Positions 12,101-23,300 of a stretch of 64,000 nucleotides of DNA are shown piece by piece. Numbering within the stretch: the first letter of the stretch is position 1; every line of letters begins with the position of its first letter. The translations under genes were made by a program, and so were the position numbers. Where the stretch lies: NCBI GenBank assembly GCA_028583605.1, contig CM053331.1:2068001-2132000 (forward strand), in the 5' to 3' direction. The notes below the pieces were generated by a model. The model was given only the letters and a program-made list of their open reading frames with translations. It was not told the DNA's origin and did not search any database. Source of the DNA: Dastarcus helophoroides. Lineage: Eukaryota > Arthropoda > Insecta > Coleoptera > Bothrideridae.

Positions 12101-13834
12101 AGCTAAACCCAAGAAGTTGCTATTTTAGGAACTTGGAGCGATTTTGACTCAATTTTTTAATAATATTATGCTCCCTTAGTAAAGAAAGTTTATTTTGATG
12201 CATTTGGCAAAGCTCAAACTTATTCAGTTAAACCCAAGCAGGCGTAATTCTTTTTTATTGCGCCTTTTACTACTCATGTGTTCTTCAAGCTAAAAACGAA
12301 TCCTGCTTTGACACTTCACTAAACTCAGACATATTCCTCTAAACCCAAAATTGCATAAAAAATTTGCTTTTATCTTAAAGTGATTTTGTTAATCATTGCT
12401 TTAAATAAAGAAAAAATTTGTTGTGATACTTTTTGTTAGGTTTAAATTTATTTAACTAATCTTAAGTAGTTGCTATATGAGGAAGTTGCCATTACTTTGA
12501 CACGATTTTTTATTAATTATTTGCTTCTCAGGCTAAGAAATGTTGTTGTGATGTACTTGGCAAAGCTCAAACTTATTCTGTTAAACCAAAGCAAACATCG
12601 TATAAGAAATTTAATTTCATTTTACCGCACTTTTTTACCACCTTTGTGTTTTCGAAGCTGAAAACAAATCTAGTTGAAACACTTTTTGTTTAACTTAAAC
12701 ATATTCTCCCAAACCCATACATTGCATAAGAAACTTGCTTTTATTTTGTCGTGATTTTCTGTTACTTATTACATTTACTTGAGGAAAAATTGTTTGTGAT
12801 TCTTTTTGCTGAGCTCAAGTTTGTACCCCCAAACCCAAGCAGTTGCTATATAAGAAACTTTCTTGGGATATTTTTGATAAATCTCAAACTTATTCAGTTG
12901 AACTCAAGCAGAAACTTTTTGATCACTCACGTGTTTGCTAAGCTCAAAAGTAGTTGTATTTTGACACTTTCTATTAAACTAAAACACATTCTAAACATAA
13001 ACAGTGCATAAAAGACGTGTTTCCATTTTAGTGTAATTTTTGTTACCTATTTAATTTGAGAAGATGATACTTTCTGTTAAGCTCAAATTCATTCAGCTAA
13101 ACCAAAGAAATTGCTATTTAAGGAACTTGCGGTGGTTTTAACGCGATTTTTTTATTAATGTTATGCTCCTTAAGTAGAGAAAATTCATTGTAATGCATTT
13201 GGCAAAGCTCAAACTTATTGGGTTAAACCAAAGCAATCGTAATTCCTTTTTATTGTGCTTTTTACCACTAAAAACAAAACCTGTTGTGATACTTTGTGCC
13301 AAACTCTGACATATTTCTCTAAACTTAAAATTTGCTTCTATTTTGCCATGATTTTTGTTAATTATTGCTTTAACTTTGGTAGAAATTTGGTTCTGATACT
13401 TTTTGCTAAGCTTAAATTTATTTGACTTATCTTAAGCAGGTGCTATATGAGGAACTTGCTATTACTTTGACTCGATTTTTTATCAATTATATGCTCTCCT
13501 AGCTAAAGAAATTTAGTGTGATGCACTTGGTAAAGCTCAAACTTCTTAAACATCTTAAGCAGGTGCTATATGAGGAACTTGGTAGTACTTTGACTCAATT
13601 TTTTATTAATTATTTGCTTTTCAAGCTAAGAAAAGTTGTTGTGATGCACTTGGCAAAGCTCAAACTTATTCGATTAAACCCAAGCAGACGTAATTTCTCT
13701 TTATTGCGCTTTCTACTACTTTTTAATTTAAAAATAAATCCTGTTGTGACAATTTTCACCAAACTCAGACATATTCCTCTAAACCCAACATTGCATAAGA
13801 AACTTGCTCCTATTTTGCCGTGATTTTTGTTAAT
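6150..13834. repeat. Satellite S2: ~113-bp monomers in ~1,127-bp blocks, paired into ~2,254-bp units
   Basis: The core AAGCTCAAACTTATTCGG followed by TTAAACCCAAGCAG recurs about every 90-125 bases. About ten diverged monomers make a block of 1,125-1,129 bases, seen from one landmark (ATGACGCGATTCTTTGTTAA) at 6865, 7993, 9118, 10247 and 11372. Alternate blocks are more alike than neighbours: 8333-8518 equals 10,587-10,772 in translation, and 7204-7330 matches 9458-9580, both 2,254 bases apart. So the array has a dimeric, about 20-monomer, higher-order period. The monomers after about 12.4 kb are more diverged. Open frames of 86 codons (plus) and 109 codons (minus) recur in each block, but they lie on opposite strands of the same AT-rich repeat and have no start, signal or domain that suggests coding. 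Confidence 0.93.
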
Positions 13835-14032
13835 TGTAACGCAATGTAAATAGATGGTATAGAATTTAGAATAGAATTGTAGAATTTATTAAATAAAAAA
13901 AAAGTTTCTAGAAGGATCTGATAAGGGGAAAGCGGCCGCGATAACGAAACAAACGGCAGATAAGCGTTCCAGAAATTTCGGCAAGCGATAAGACTTATCT
14001 GCCGAAAAGTTCTAGAAGCCGGGAGCCAAAAC

Positions 14033-14080
14033 TATAAAAGGCGGTCAGCTTTCCCTCAAGTCAGGTCAGTTAGAGTCAGT
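14033..14080 (+). promoter_or_regulatory. LTR promoter: TATA box and TCAGT initiator
   Basis: TATAAAAG at 14,033-14,040 is followed by TCAGG at 14,061 and TCAGT at 14,066 and 14,076. An arthropod initiator (TCAGT) about 30 bases after TATA is the usual retroelement arrangement, so the U3/R border is put near 14,063-14,068. The same boxes are visible in inverted orientation in copy 2. Confidence 0.6.
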
Positions 14081-14155
14081 GTAATTAGTGAGTTAGTAGA
14101 AGTTAATAATAAGTGAGTTAATTGTTCAATTGTGGTGATCCAAGTTAAGTTTGGT

Positions 14156-14161
14156 AATAAA
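14156..14161 (+). terminator. LTR poly(A) signal AATAAA
   Basis: AATAAA lies 90 bases after the inferred start of R and 50 bases before the LTR end, as expected for the R/U5 border. The reverse complement is seen in copy 2 (ACTTTATTACC). Confidence 0.55.
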
Positions 14162-14211
14162 GTGGTGTAATTCACACGTGGTAATCAATTGGAACCGATA
14201 AGTCCGTAACA

Positions 14212-14785
14212 ATTCTTTAATTTCAAAAGAAATTTTGTTGTGATACTTTTTACTAAGCTTAAATCTATTTGACTAGTCTTAAGCAGGTGACATAGGAGGA
14301 GCTTGCTACTACTTTGACTCTGTCTTTTATTAATTATATGCTCTCCTAGATGAAAAAATTTGGTGTGATGCACTTGGCAAAGCTCAAACTTATTCGGTTA
14401 AACCAAAGCAGACATCATATAAGAAACTTGATTTTATTTTACTACACTTTTTTTCCTATTTTGTGTTTTCGAAACTGAAAACGAATTTAGTTGGGACACT
14501 TTTTGCTAAACTCAAACATATTTTCTAAACCTAAACATTGCAGAAGAAATTTGCTTTCATTTCGCCGAAATTTTCTGTTAACTCATCACTTTAATTTGAG
14601 AAAAAATGTTGTTGTGATATTTTTTGCTAAGCTCAAGTTTATACTCCTAAGCCGTTGCCATATAAGAAACTTGGAGTGATTTACCTCCACCTTTTATCAA
14701 TGATATGCTCTTAAGCCAAGAAAATTTAATGTGATGCATTTGGCAAAGCTCAAACGTATTCGGGTAAACCAAAGCAGACATTGTA
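14212..14785. repeat. Satellite S2, continuation between LTR copy 1 and the second mariner
   Basis: Diverged S2 monomers resume directly after the LTR with the core GCTCAAACTTATTCGGTTA. The sequence on both sides of the LTR joins into one continuous monomer, showing that the LTR inserted into an existing array. Confidence 0.85.
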
Positions 14786-14977
14786 CGAGAGGACCCAAAA
14801 GTAACAGAGATTGGGGTGTGGTGGGAAAAGAGAGTGTAAAAACGCATTGTTTGATTAAACGCCCTTTAGGGACACATCTTCTTGGTTAGTGTGCAAAGTT
14901 CTGTCACTGTGGGTGCATCGGTTTGCCCGTGAGAATTTTTCTAGTGAAACAACTCTCTTTATTTCGTCGAAAACGTA

Positions 14978-15619
14978 ATGGTCGATTGTCGAGAACAATG
15001 CGTGGCTGTTTGTTGTTTTCTGTCAGGGAAATTGGCCGCGAAAATTATTGTAATACTTAAAATTGCTTATAGGGGTGCTTTTTTAACCAGAGTCTACGAG
15101 TAGTTTTCAACGTTTTAAAAATGAGAAAAAATATCAATTGAAGGCCAACCTCGTTCAGGATGCACTTTATTGTTAATAAGTAACGAAAATGTTGATGGAA
15201 ATGCTCTCGTTTGTGGGAACTATCGCCGAACCATTGATCAACTCTGTGAAATGTCAGGGATGTCATGGAGTTCAATTCAGACGATTTTATCCAAAGATTT
15301 GCACATGAAAAGGGTTGCAGTCAAATTTGTACTTTCTCTCCTCACAAACGAGCTCTCTTCGTCAAGCAGTTTTTGACCAAAAACCATATGACACCAATTG
15401 TTTATCTCCCCTACTCATTGGGTTTAACTTCCTGTGATTTTGTTTCATTCTCCAGACTCAAAAGAGGCACGAGAGGAAAGCGTTTTGTCACTGTGGAGAA
15501 GGTAAAACAAAAATCGCTGAAAGTGTGTTGTGGTTAAGGGAGAATACTTTCTTATTCTTTACGTGCCACCTCCGGGACAAAGGTTGGCATTCATTATTGA
15601 GTATACGAGTCTTTGACAT
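14978..15619 (+). pseudogene. Mariner transposase pseudogene, N- and C-terminal ends fused by deletion
   Basis: From ATG 14,978 the translation shows the N-terminal DNA-binding part (REQCVAVCCF, LAAKIIVILKIAYRG), interrupted by stops near 15,110, then the second helix-turn-helix (RRTIDQLCEMSGMSWSSIQ, KDLHMKRVAVKF). At about 15,350 it jumps, in another frame, straight to the extreme C-terminal region (QFLTKNHMTPIV, then SLGLTSCDF, then RLKRGTRGKRF). That last block corresponds to the SPDLAPCDFFLFPRLK region of mariner transposases, where the Asp is the third catalytic residue. The whole central domain with the first two catalytic Asp residues is missing. The protein cannot be functional. It belongs to a different mariner lineage from the relic at 1-910, judged by its ends. 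Confidence 0.85.
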
Positions 15620-15622
15620 TAC

Positions 15623-15998
15623 TGTTACGGGCATATCGGTTTGAATTAATTACCACGTGTGAATTACACCACTTTATTACCAAACTTAACTTGTATCACT
15701 ACAATTAAACAATTGACTCATTTATTATTAACTTCTACTAACTCACTAAATACACTGACTCTAACTGACTGACTCGAAGGAAGGCTGACCGCCTTTTATA
15801 GTTTTGACCCCCGGATTCTAGAACTTTTCGGCAGATAAGGCTTATCGTTTGCCAAAATTTCTGGAAAGCTTATCTGCCATTTGTTTCGTTATCGCGGCCG
15901 CTTTCTCCTTATCAGATCCTTCTAGAAACTTTTTTTTTATTTACTAAATTATACAATTCTCTTCTAAATTCTAGTCCATCTATTTATATTGCGTTACA
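15623..15998 (-). mobile_element. Solo LTR (copy 2), inverted relative to copy 1
   Basis: Reverse complement of copy 1 with scattered differences, 376 bp, TG...CA ended. It is flanked by a perfect 4-bp target duplication TTAC (15,619-15,622 and 15,999-16,002), typical of Gypsy-type integration. TATA, poly(A) signal, GCGGCCGC and the paired GGCAGATAAG/CTTATCTGCC motifs are all kept. The two copies, each with its own flanks, are independent insertions about 1.4 kb apart and not the two ends of one element. Confidence 0.88.
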
Positions 15999-16121
15999 TT
16001 ACATTTGACAATAACTGATTAGAACTGTATCCGAATAGTTTGAAGGTGATCAAAATTTGATGTAAAAATATTAAGAAATAAACAACTTATGACAAAATTT
16101 CCGTCTTTTTGGGTTCTCCCT

Positions 16122-16440
16122 TGCATGGTCTCCAAACAGAGAAAGTTCATTGTGATGTATTTGACAAAGCTCAAACTTATTCAGTTAAACGCAAGCAGAC
16201 GTTGCATAAGAAATCTAATTCCATTCTAGTGCACTTTTTCACCACTTGTGTGTTTTTTAAGCTAAAAACAAATTTTTTTGACTTTTTGCTAAGCTGCAAC
16301 ATTCTCCTAAACCTAAAGAAACTTGATTTCATTTTCTCGCAATTTTTTGAAACTCCTGTATCCACTAACTTAAACTAATGTTATTGCGATACTTTTTGTT
16401 AAGCTCAAACCTATTCAGCCAAACTTAAGCAGATGCTGAA
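16122..16440. repeat. Satellite S2, last diverged monomers
   Basis: S2 resumes after the mariner (AGTTCATTGTGATG, then GCTCAAACTTATTCAG) and fades out near 16,440 (GCTCAAACCTATTCAGCC). It is the right edge of the S2 domain. Confidence 0.8.
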
Positions 16441-17470
16441 TAAGAATCTCTTTTGTTATTCGTATGCCCTCTTAACACTTCAAGTTCTTGGTTACTGCTT
16501 CTCAAGAAAATTTTAACATCGTGACGGAATATTTTAATAATCAAACTTTCTGAGACTTTAAACGAGGTTATGGAATTTAAAAGAACGTACAAGCGACGGA
16601 ATTCGTGTATACTTAATAAAAGAATGTCGCAAGTCCCAAATACGATGATTTTGTCAAGCAGCGATGCGTTTCTTTTATATTTTAAACAATACGCTTGAAA
16701 TATAGGAAACGTTCCAAAGCAATGAAAAAAACTCCGTCTGACGAATGCCACCAATTTATTTTACATGTTCTCTTCAGAATTAATCCACTATGAAAGTATC
16801 ACAGTTTGAAGCTGCGGAAACTTTTACAAAAATGAAATAACCGCGCTCGGGCCTGTCCAATGGCAGGCCGGGCGCTGTTATTTATTTGAAAATATTTGAA
16901 GGGGAAACGGTTTCGGTTTTGAAAATGTCGCACATTATTCGATATTCAAGTCATCGAGTTGATTAATAGGCCAACAATGGGGTCCTATTCATAAATAATA
17001 TCGATGCAGGATGGCAGACGAGGCTTCTGCATCAATTTATTTCAACGTTCTTCGCTTACTACTTCCGACAACGTCATAAGAGATTTCCTTTCTCTTCTGT
17101 TATATATTAACTCTAGGACGTACTTACATATAATAAAACGGAAATTTTTCAGCGTTTTAGTTTATTTTTAAGCTTTCAAAGAGGCTTTAAGTCTCAGTTC
17201 GCATCTATATTTATATAAAGGGAATTCTGAATATTGTTAGTTTTCACCTAATATCGCTGTTTAAGCGTAAGCAGTATAGGTAAAACAAATTCAATTAAAG
17301 GCGAACGTTATCATCTATATTGAACGCTGATTTCTATGTTGTATCCAGTAATAAGAATTTAAATAGCAGCTCACGTAAGTAAATCTGCAAAAAATAGAAG
17401 GTCACGTGCGTGATATTACCAATGAGGAAATTTGTAACGGTTACGAATTTGAGCAGCTAGTTCTTCTGAT

Positions 17471-17522
17471 GGAAAGATCAGTAAACCATAGATGGCGGAA
17501 AGATCAGTAAACCATAGATGGC
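17471..17522. repeat. 26-bp perfect tandem duplication
   Basis: The segment GGAAAGATCAGTAAACCATA plus GATGGC occurs at 17,471-17,496 and immediately again at 17,497-17,522 without a change, so it is a recent duplication. Confidence 0.95.
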
Positions 17523-17735
17523 AGCGACAGGTAAGGTTCTTCTGCCTGGAAACTCAACAGACAGTCCTTGTATTTGGGTACGTCAACTTTGAATTCAAAA
17601 ATATCGGGAGAAACCAAATATGTTTTTGTGTGGTCAAAATTATTGCAACGAGTTTATTTTCAATCTGGGGTAACAAATGAGTAACAAAAAAGTGAAAACA
17701 CGTTCATTATACGGTCATTGCTTTGATTTAGACGC

Positions 17736-17785
17736 GTAAGTTTGAGCTTAATCAAAATGATCACGACAAAATTTCTTTTACTTTT
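17736..17785 (-). repeat. Orphan fragment of the S2/S3 satellite core, inverted
   Basis: On the minus strand the stretch reads AAATTTTGTCGTGATCATTT then GATTAAGCTCAAACTTA, which matches the S2/S3 core (TTGTTGTGAT...AAGCTCAAACTTA). It stands alone, in the opposite orientation to both arrays. Confidence 0.65.
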
Positions 17786-19034
17786 CATTTTACTTTCAAA
17801 GTGAAAGCGAATCTAAATTAATAATAGCAACGAGTGCATAATTGCGAAATATTAACTTATGGGCTACTTATATGGAACAAAAACTTAACATAATTTTGCC
17901 CAACTTTGTCAAAATTATCTCTGAAATCTATGACAGAATTTTCAACAAAGAATGTTTTTGGGCACGCTTTTGTACTCTTTGTTAAATCTAAGATCTTAGT
18001 TAGGATCAAATTTCATCAACATTACTTTTAATTATTTTACAAACAAGGAGTGTCGCTGAAGCATATTTTGAACTTGTTTTATGCCCCTTGCTCAGTCTGA
18101 GTTACGTTCAAAATTTTAAATAAAGCCAAAGGTAACCAACCATTAATTATCCTTCAGTGGGAGTCATCCCAAAAATAGTCAGTATAAAATGTCCAAAAAA
18201 AAGTCCGAAATTCGTAAAGTATCCGGATTACTATACGTCGACTATCCCAAAGTGTGAATTCCTGGAACGGCCGACGGATTAAAGCCACTGTCTAATTAAT
18301 GCTTTTGAAGAAAGTTTTTTCGAAAGCAACGTTTTAACCAAATGCTAAATGCCACTACCTCCATCCGCCAAATTTATTTGGCCACCAAAGCGCAAGCAAT
18401 GTTAAATATCGGCTTCCACATGGCAGCCAGCGACGTAATTCCATATTCAAGACACGCAACGAGCGTACTTTTATGAAAAGTAATGTTAGCACTGAAAGCA
18501 CGAGAAAAAAAATGTGGACTAATAATCCACCAGCCGGGTAAGATTTAGAGTGTCGGAGAATTTTCCTGCAGATAAGAAATATCACTACGGGGGCGTTATC
18601 AACCGTTGTTATACACTTAGGTATGGCGAGCGTTACAATCTAGAAAAGCTCGTGCCGGTATTTATACATCAACCTTTAAAATTTATCTTGTACCTCACAC
18701 TGCAGTATCTGTACCATAAATTAGTCGGTTTTTGTTCTGCATATAAAATATTTCTTGGTTGCGCCACCGGGAAAGCCTTTACTTAGCCTCTTTCGAGAAT
18801 TATCGCCAAGTATGGAACCCATACAGAGTTATATTTATGTGCGTTGCGCGGGGTTTTATTGCGCCGATAAAAAAACTTTATTTCGTTAGATAAAACAGAA
18901 GCTTAATAGCGAATAAAGAGCTTAAACTATTAAGTGCAAGATAACCGTTTACATTGTTAGCCAATTTGAAAAACTGGAATGTCGAATTGAGTGGTAATTA
19001 TTTACGTCCTGGATATACTTTTTCCGGGATTAGA

Positions 19035-19335
19035 CCGTGTCAAAGAGCTACTAAAAGTGTTCGACGTTTTACCCACCATTGTAGAGAGCTTCTTCAGGAA
19101 CAAAGAAAAAAACAATAAATAAAGAGGGAAATATAAGGGAGTAAGCAAAAATGAAAGAATGAAAAGGCCAATTTCAAAACATCAGAGCACGGTAACTCAG
19201 TATGTCCACCATACCAAAGGTGAAACCCTTCTGAATTAAAAATTGGTGCAAAGGATAAGAAAGTTTAGACAGAAGAGCACAGTAACTCAGTATGTCCATT
19301 ATACCAGAGGCAAAACTAGAAGAGTTTCGACCCTT
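19035..19335. repeat. Dispersed repeat with AAAAGTGTTCGACGTTT motif and an internal direct repeat
   Basis: CTAAAAGTGTTCGACGTTTT (from about 19,051) also occurs, as CTAAAAGTGTTCGACGTTTC, near 48,207. Downstream, AGAGCAC(G/A)GTAACTCAGTATGTCCA occurs twice (from about 19,184 and 19,275), 91 bases apart. The reverse complement of the first part has a CTGAAGA and an AAAACGTCGAAC separated by a possible weak stem, resembling the ends of Penelope-like elements, but decayed. Nature uncertain. Confidence 0.45.
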
Positions 19336-20384
19336 TTCAATTTGTTGTTGTTTTTGAGAATTTCTTCAGTAGAAACATGGCGGCTAACTTAACTGAAAAT
19401 GAAAAATAGTGCCACTAAAGAGTACCAAACTGTCTACACTGTTACTGTCTAGCAAAGAGATAAAAGGGCGCAAAGGTTTCTTGTTTGTTATAGACTGGGA
19501 ATCGTAAGACCCCAAAATTTCAAAATAGATTAAATGGCGCTTTAGAGTTATAAAAAGTGTTGCAGCTGGCGCCATCTATAAGCTATTGGTATTCTGTTGG
19601 CAAATTTGAATGTTCCATCCAAGAAATTTCTAAACTTTTACTGTTGGGCCAATTTAAAATATATTTAATAGGCAAAAAAATCAATTAAAAAAAACTTTGA
19701 CATTCTGTACCTCAGTTGGTATCAACTTTTGGTACAAGATAAATTCAGTTGAATCGCATTATTTTTACACGAGAAACCCCCTATTGTTGTGTTCTTTATT
19801 ATTTATGAACGGCAATGTTTATGAGTAGTTAGTATTGGCTGGTTCTAGCCCTACCTCAGATAAAAATCCAATTGTATTTCAAATCTTTGAGTGAAACCAA
19901 TTAAATACTGAAGATTTATATACAAACGATGTTCGTTTTTTAAAGTCTTGACCTTAAGGAACTTAAACCTTAGTCGTAATGGATATCATCTTCTACTAAT
20001 AAAATATGCAGAATTAAAATTGCCTCTCTGTGCTCGCTTTGATCTATATTTAATAACTTCATTAGATTAGAAATACATAAAAGAACTTAACGAGACTTTT
20101 CCGGAAATAAATGTCTCTAAGATACACCGGATTGAATAAGTGATGTATAAGGGAATCTTCTTTGCATGTAAGAGGATTAAATCCTTTGCATTAGTTAAAC
20201 GTTCGTCTTATTAAAGGCTTCGCTTTAAATTAGTTTCATTTGAAAGTTATTTAACGTACATCTGCTGCATAATTAAAAGCATATTTATGTTGAGACAAAT
20301 TTTCCAATGCAACTCCAACGTAAACACTTAAAAAAATACGTTGGAAGGAAATTTATTTAGAAGTTTCGCAGCATCTTGAGGTTA

Positions 20385-23300
20385 AAGTCGGTAAACCTCA
20401 AATCTGTTGAACCCAAAGAATGACTGCATATGAAAGAGATTTGGTAAAAATTTGCACTGATTTGTACCCTTATTTGTTTCTTCAAGATTAGCAAAACTTT
20501 GTTGGTACTTTTAGCTACTTTAGATACTTTTGGCTAAGCTCAAACCTATTCAATTAAACCCAAGCAGTGATCGTAAAACTTGCAAAACATTTGGCCTGAT
20601 ATTTTGACAGTTATGGGGTCCCCCAAGCTTCGTTGTGATAATTTTGGCTAAGCTCAAATTTATTTGGCCAAACTTAAGCAATGACTGTATAAGAAACGCA
20701 ACCCCATTTTGTTATTTTTCTTAATCATTTATGTATTTGCCAACAATGCAAATTCTTAGTTAATGCATGATATTTTGACATTCATGGGGTTTCCCCAAGC
20801 TTATTACAAAACTTCGTTGTAATAATGTTGGCTAAGCCCAAACGCATTTGGTTAAACCCAATCAGTGACTAAATAAAGAACCTAATATCATTTTGTTGTT
20901 CTCTTCAATCATAGTTATGTGTCCCCCAAGAATACGAATACGAATTTTGACAGTCATGGGGTTTCCCAAGCTTATTACATAACTTTGTTATGATAATTTT
21001 GGCTGAACTCAGACGTTTTTAAATAAATTCGAGCACTGACTGTATAAGAAACCTAATCCCATTTTGTTGTTCTTGATCATTCATTTGTCCCCCAACAGTG
21101 CAAATTTTTAGTTACTGTATAATATTTGGACACTCATGGTGTCCCCTAAGCCTATAACAAAACTTTGTTGTGATAAGTTTGGTTAGGTTCAAACTTATTT
21201 GGCTAAACCCAAGCAGTGACCGTATAAGTAACCTAATCGCATTTTGTTGTTCTTGATTTTTCATGTGTTCCCCAACAATGCAAATTCTTAGTTATCGCAT
21301 GATATTTTGAGACTCATGGGGTCCCTTAAGCTTATTACAAAACTTTGTTGTGATAATTTTGGTTAGGCTCAAACTTACTTGGCTAAACCCAAGCAGTGAC
21401 CGTATAAGTAACTTAATCCCATTTTGTTGTTCTTGATTTTTCATGTGTTCCACAACAATGCAAATTCTTAGTTACTGCGTGATATTTTGAGACTTATGGG
21501 GTCCCCGAAGCTTATTACAAAACTTCGTTCTAATAATTTAAGCTAAGCTGAAAACTATTTAGCTAAACCCAAGCGTTGACCGTATAAGGAACTTAATCTT
21601 ATTTTGTTATTTTTGATCATTCATGTGTCCCCCAACAATGCAAATCCTTAGTTACCCATAATATTTTGACATTTTTGGGGTCCCCCAAGCTTATTACAAA
21701 ATAATGTTGTGACAATTTAAGCTAAGCTGAAACCTATTTGGCTAAACCTAAGCAATGACTGTATAAGGAATTTTATCTCATTTTGTTGTCCTTCTTGACC
21801 ATTCATGTGTCCTTAACAATGCAAATTCTTAGTTACCCATAATATTTTGCCATTTATGGGGTCCCCCAAGCTTATTTTAAAATTATGTTGTGATAATTTT
21901 GAAAGAACTCAAACGTATTTGGCTAAACCCAAGCATTGACCGTTTAAGTAACTTAATCCCATTTCCCATGTTGTTATTTTTGATCAATCATGGGTCCCCC
22001 AACAATGCAAATTCTTAGTTACTGGATGATATTTGGACATTCATGGAGTCCTTTAAGCTTATTACAAAAACTTCGTTGTGATAATTTTGGTTAAGCTCAA
22101 ACTTATTTGGCTAAACACAAGAAGTGACCCTATGAGTAACTTAATCCCATTTTGTTGCTCTTGATTATTCATGTGTTCCCTCAACAATGCAAATTCTTAG
22201 TTACTGCATAATATTTTGACCCTCATGGGTTCCCTTAAGGTTATTACAAAACTTCGTTGTGATAATTTAAGCTAAGCTGAAAACTATTTGGCTAAACCTA
22301 AGCAGTGACTGTATAAGGAACTTTATTCCATTTTGTTGTCCTTCTTGATCATTAATGTGTCCCTCAACAATGCAAATTATTAGTTACCCATCATATTTTG
22401 ACATTGATGGGGTTCTTTAAGCTTATTACAAAATCATGTTGTGATAATTTTGAAAAAACTCGAACCTATTTGGGTAAACCCAAGCATTGGCTGTATAAGA
22501 AACTTAATTCCATTTTGTTGTTCTTGATCATTCATATGTCCCCCAACAATGCACATTTTTTTGGACACCCATGGAGTTCCCTAAGCTTATTACAAAACTT
22601 CGTTGTGATAATTTTGGTTCAGTTCAAACTTATTTGGCTAAACTCAAGCAGTGACCGTATAAGTAACTTTATCCTATTTTATTGTTCTTGATCATTCATG
22701 TGTTCCCCAACAATGCAAATTCTAAGTTACCCATAATATTTTGACATTCATAGGGTCCCCAAGGCTTATTACAAAATTATGTTGTGATAATTTTGAAAGA
22801 ACTCAAACGTATTTGGCTAAACCCAAGCATTGACCGTTTAAGTAACTTAATCCCATTTTTGTTATTTTTGATCAATCATGAGTCCCCCAACAACGCAAAT
22901 TCTTAGTTACTGCGTGATATTCGGACACTCATAGAGTTCTTTAAGCTTATTACAAAACTTTGTTGTGATAATTCTGGTTAAGCTTAAATTTATTTTGCTA
23001 AACCCAAGCAGTTACCGTATAAGTAACTTAATCCCATTTTCTTGTTCTTGATCATTCATGTGTCCCCCAACAATGCAAATTCTTAGTTACTGCATAATAT
23101 TTTGACACTTATGGGGTGCCTTAAGCTTAATTCAAAACTTGGTTGTGATAATTTAAGCTAAGCTAAAACTTATTTGGTTAAACCTAAGCAATGACTGTAT
23201 AAGAAACTTTATCTCATTTTGTTGTCCTTCTTGATCATTCATGTGTCCCCCAACAATGCAAATTCCTTGTTACCCATAATATTTTGACATTCATGGAGTC

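Larger units (their letters stand above)
13835..14211 (+). mobile_element. Solo LTR (copy 1) of an LTR retrotransposon
   Basis: A 377-bp unit begins TGTAACGCAATG and ends CCGTAACA, that is TG...CA. It interrupts S2. It has the internal layout of an LTR: U3 with a NotI-like GCGGCCGC and two GGCAGATAAG/CTTATCTGCC arms, a TATA box (TATAAAAG, 14,033-14,040), TCAG-type initiators about 30 bases on, and a poly(A) signal AATAAA (14,156-14,161). A second copy in opposite orientation lies at 15,623-15,998. No internal gag-pol is present beside it, so it is a solo LTR left by recombination. The duplication at the target is unclear here: AATT flanks it only if the TG/CA ends are trimmed by one base. Family (Gypsy is likely from the 4-bp duplication of copy 2) is inferred. 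Confidence 0.85.
14786..16121 (+). mobile_element. Second mariner relic, internally deleted, carrying a solo LTR
   Basis: The left end CGAGAGGACCCAAAAGTAAC follows a TA at 14,784-14,785. The right end, near 16,101-16,121, reads CTTTTTGGGTTCTCC, which is the diverged inverted partner. On both sides the sequence is satellite S2. The transposase relic starts at 14,978 and is described separately. An LTR (15,623-15,998) is inserted after the coding relic, within the former 3' untranslated part. Order of events is therefore S2 first, then mariner, then LTR. Confidence 0.8.
16441..20384. other. Mostly unique region; no supported gene
   Basis: I see no convincing exon here. Several short open frames exist, for example minus strand 16,425-16,754 and plus 18,550-18,786, but none has recognisable motifs or paired splice sites. 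Smaller structures inside are listed separately: a satellite-core fragment at 17,736-17,785, a 26-bp tandem duplication at 17,471-17,522 and a dispersed repeat near 19,035-19,335. The G+C-richer patches (16,840-16,880, 18,360-18,600) could be conserved sequence but say nothing specific. Confidence 0.4.

Noticed and set aside
13835..15998. The two facing LTR copies as the terminal inverted repeats of one DNA transposon
   Set aside because: Each copy has its own flanks; the right one has its own TTAC duplication inside a mariner, while the left one is in S2. Internal TATA and poly(A) signals fit LTRs.
16425..16754. 109-codon minus-strand frame as a membrane protein gene
   Set aside because: It starts in S2 satellite sequence and has no consistent motif or splice signals.
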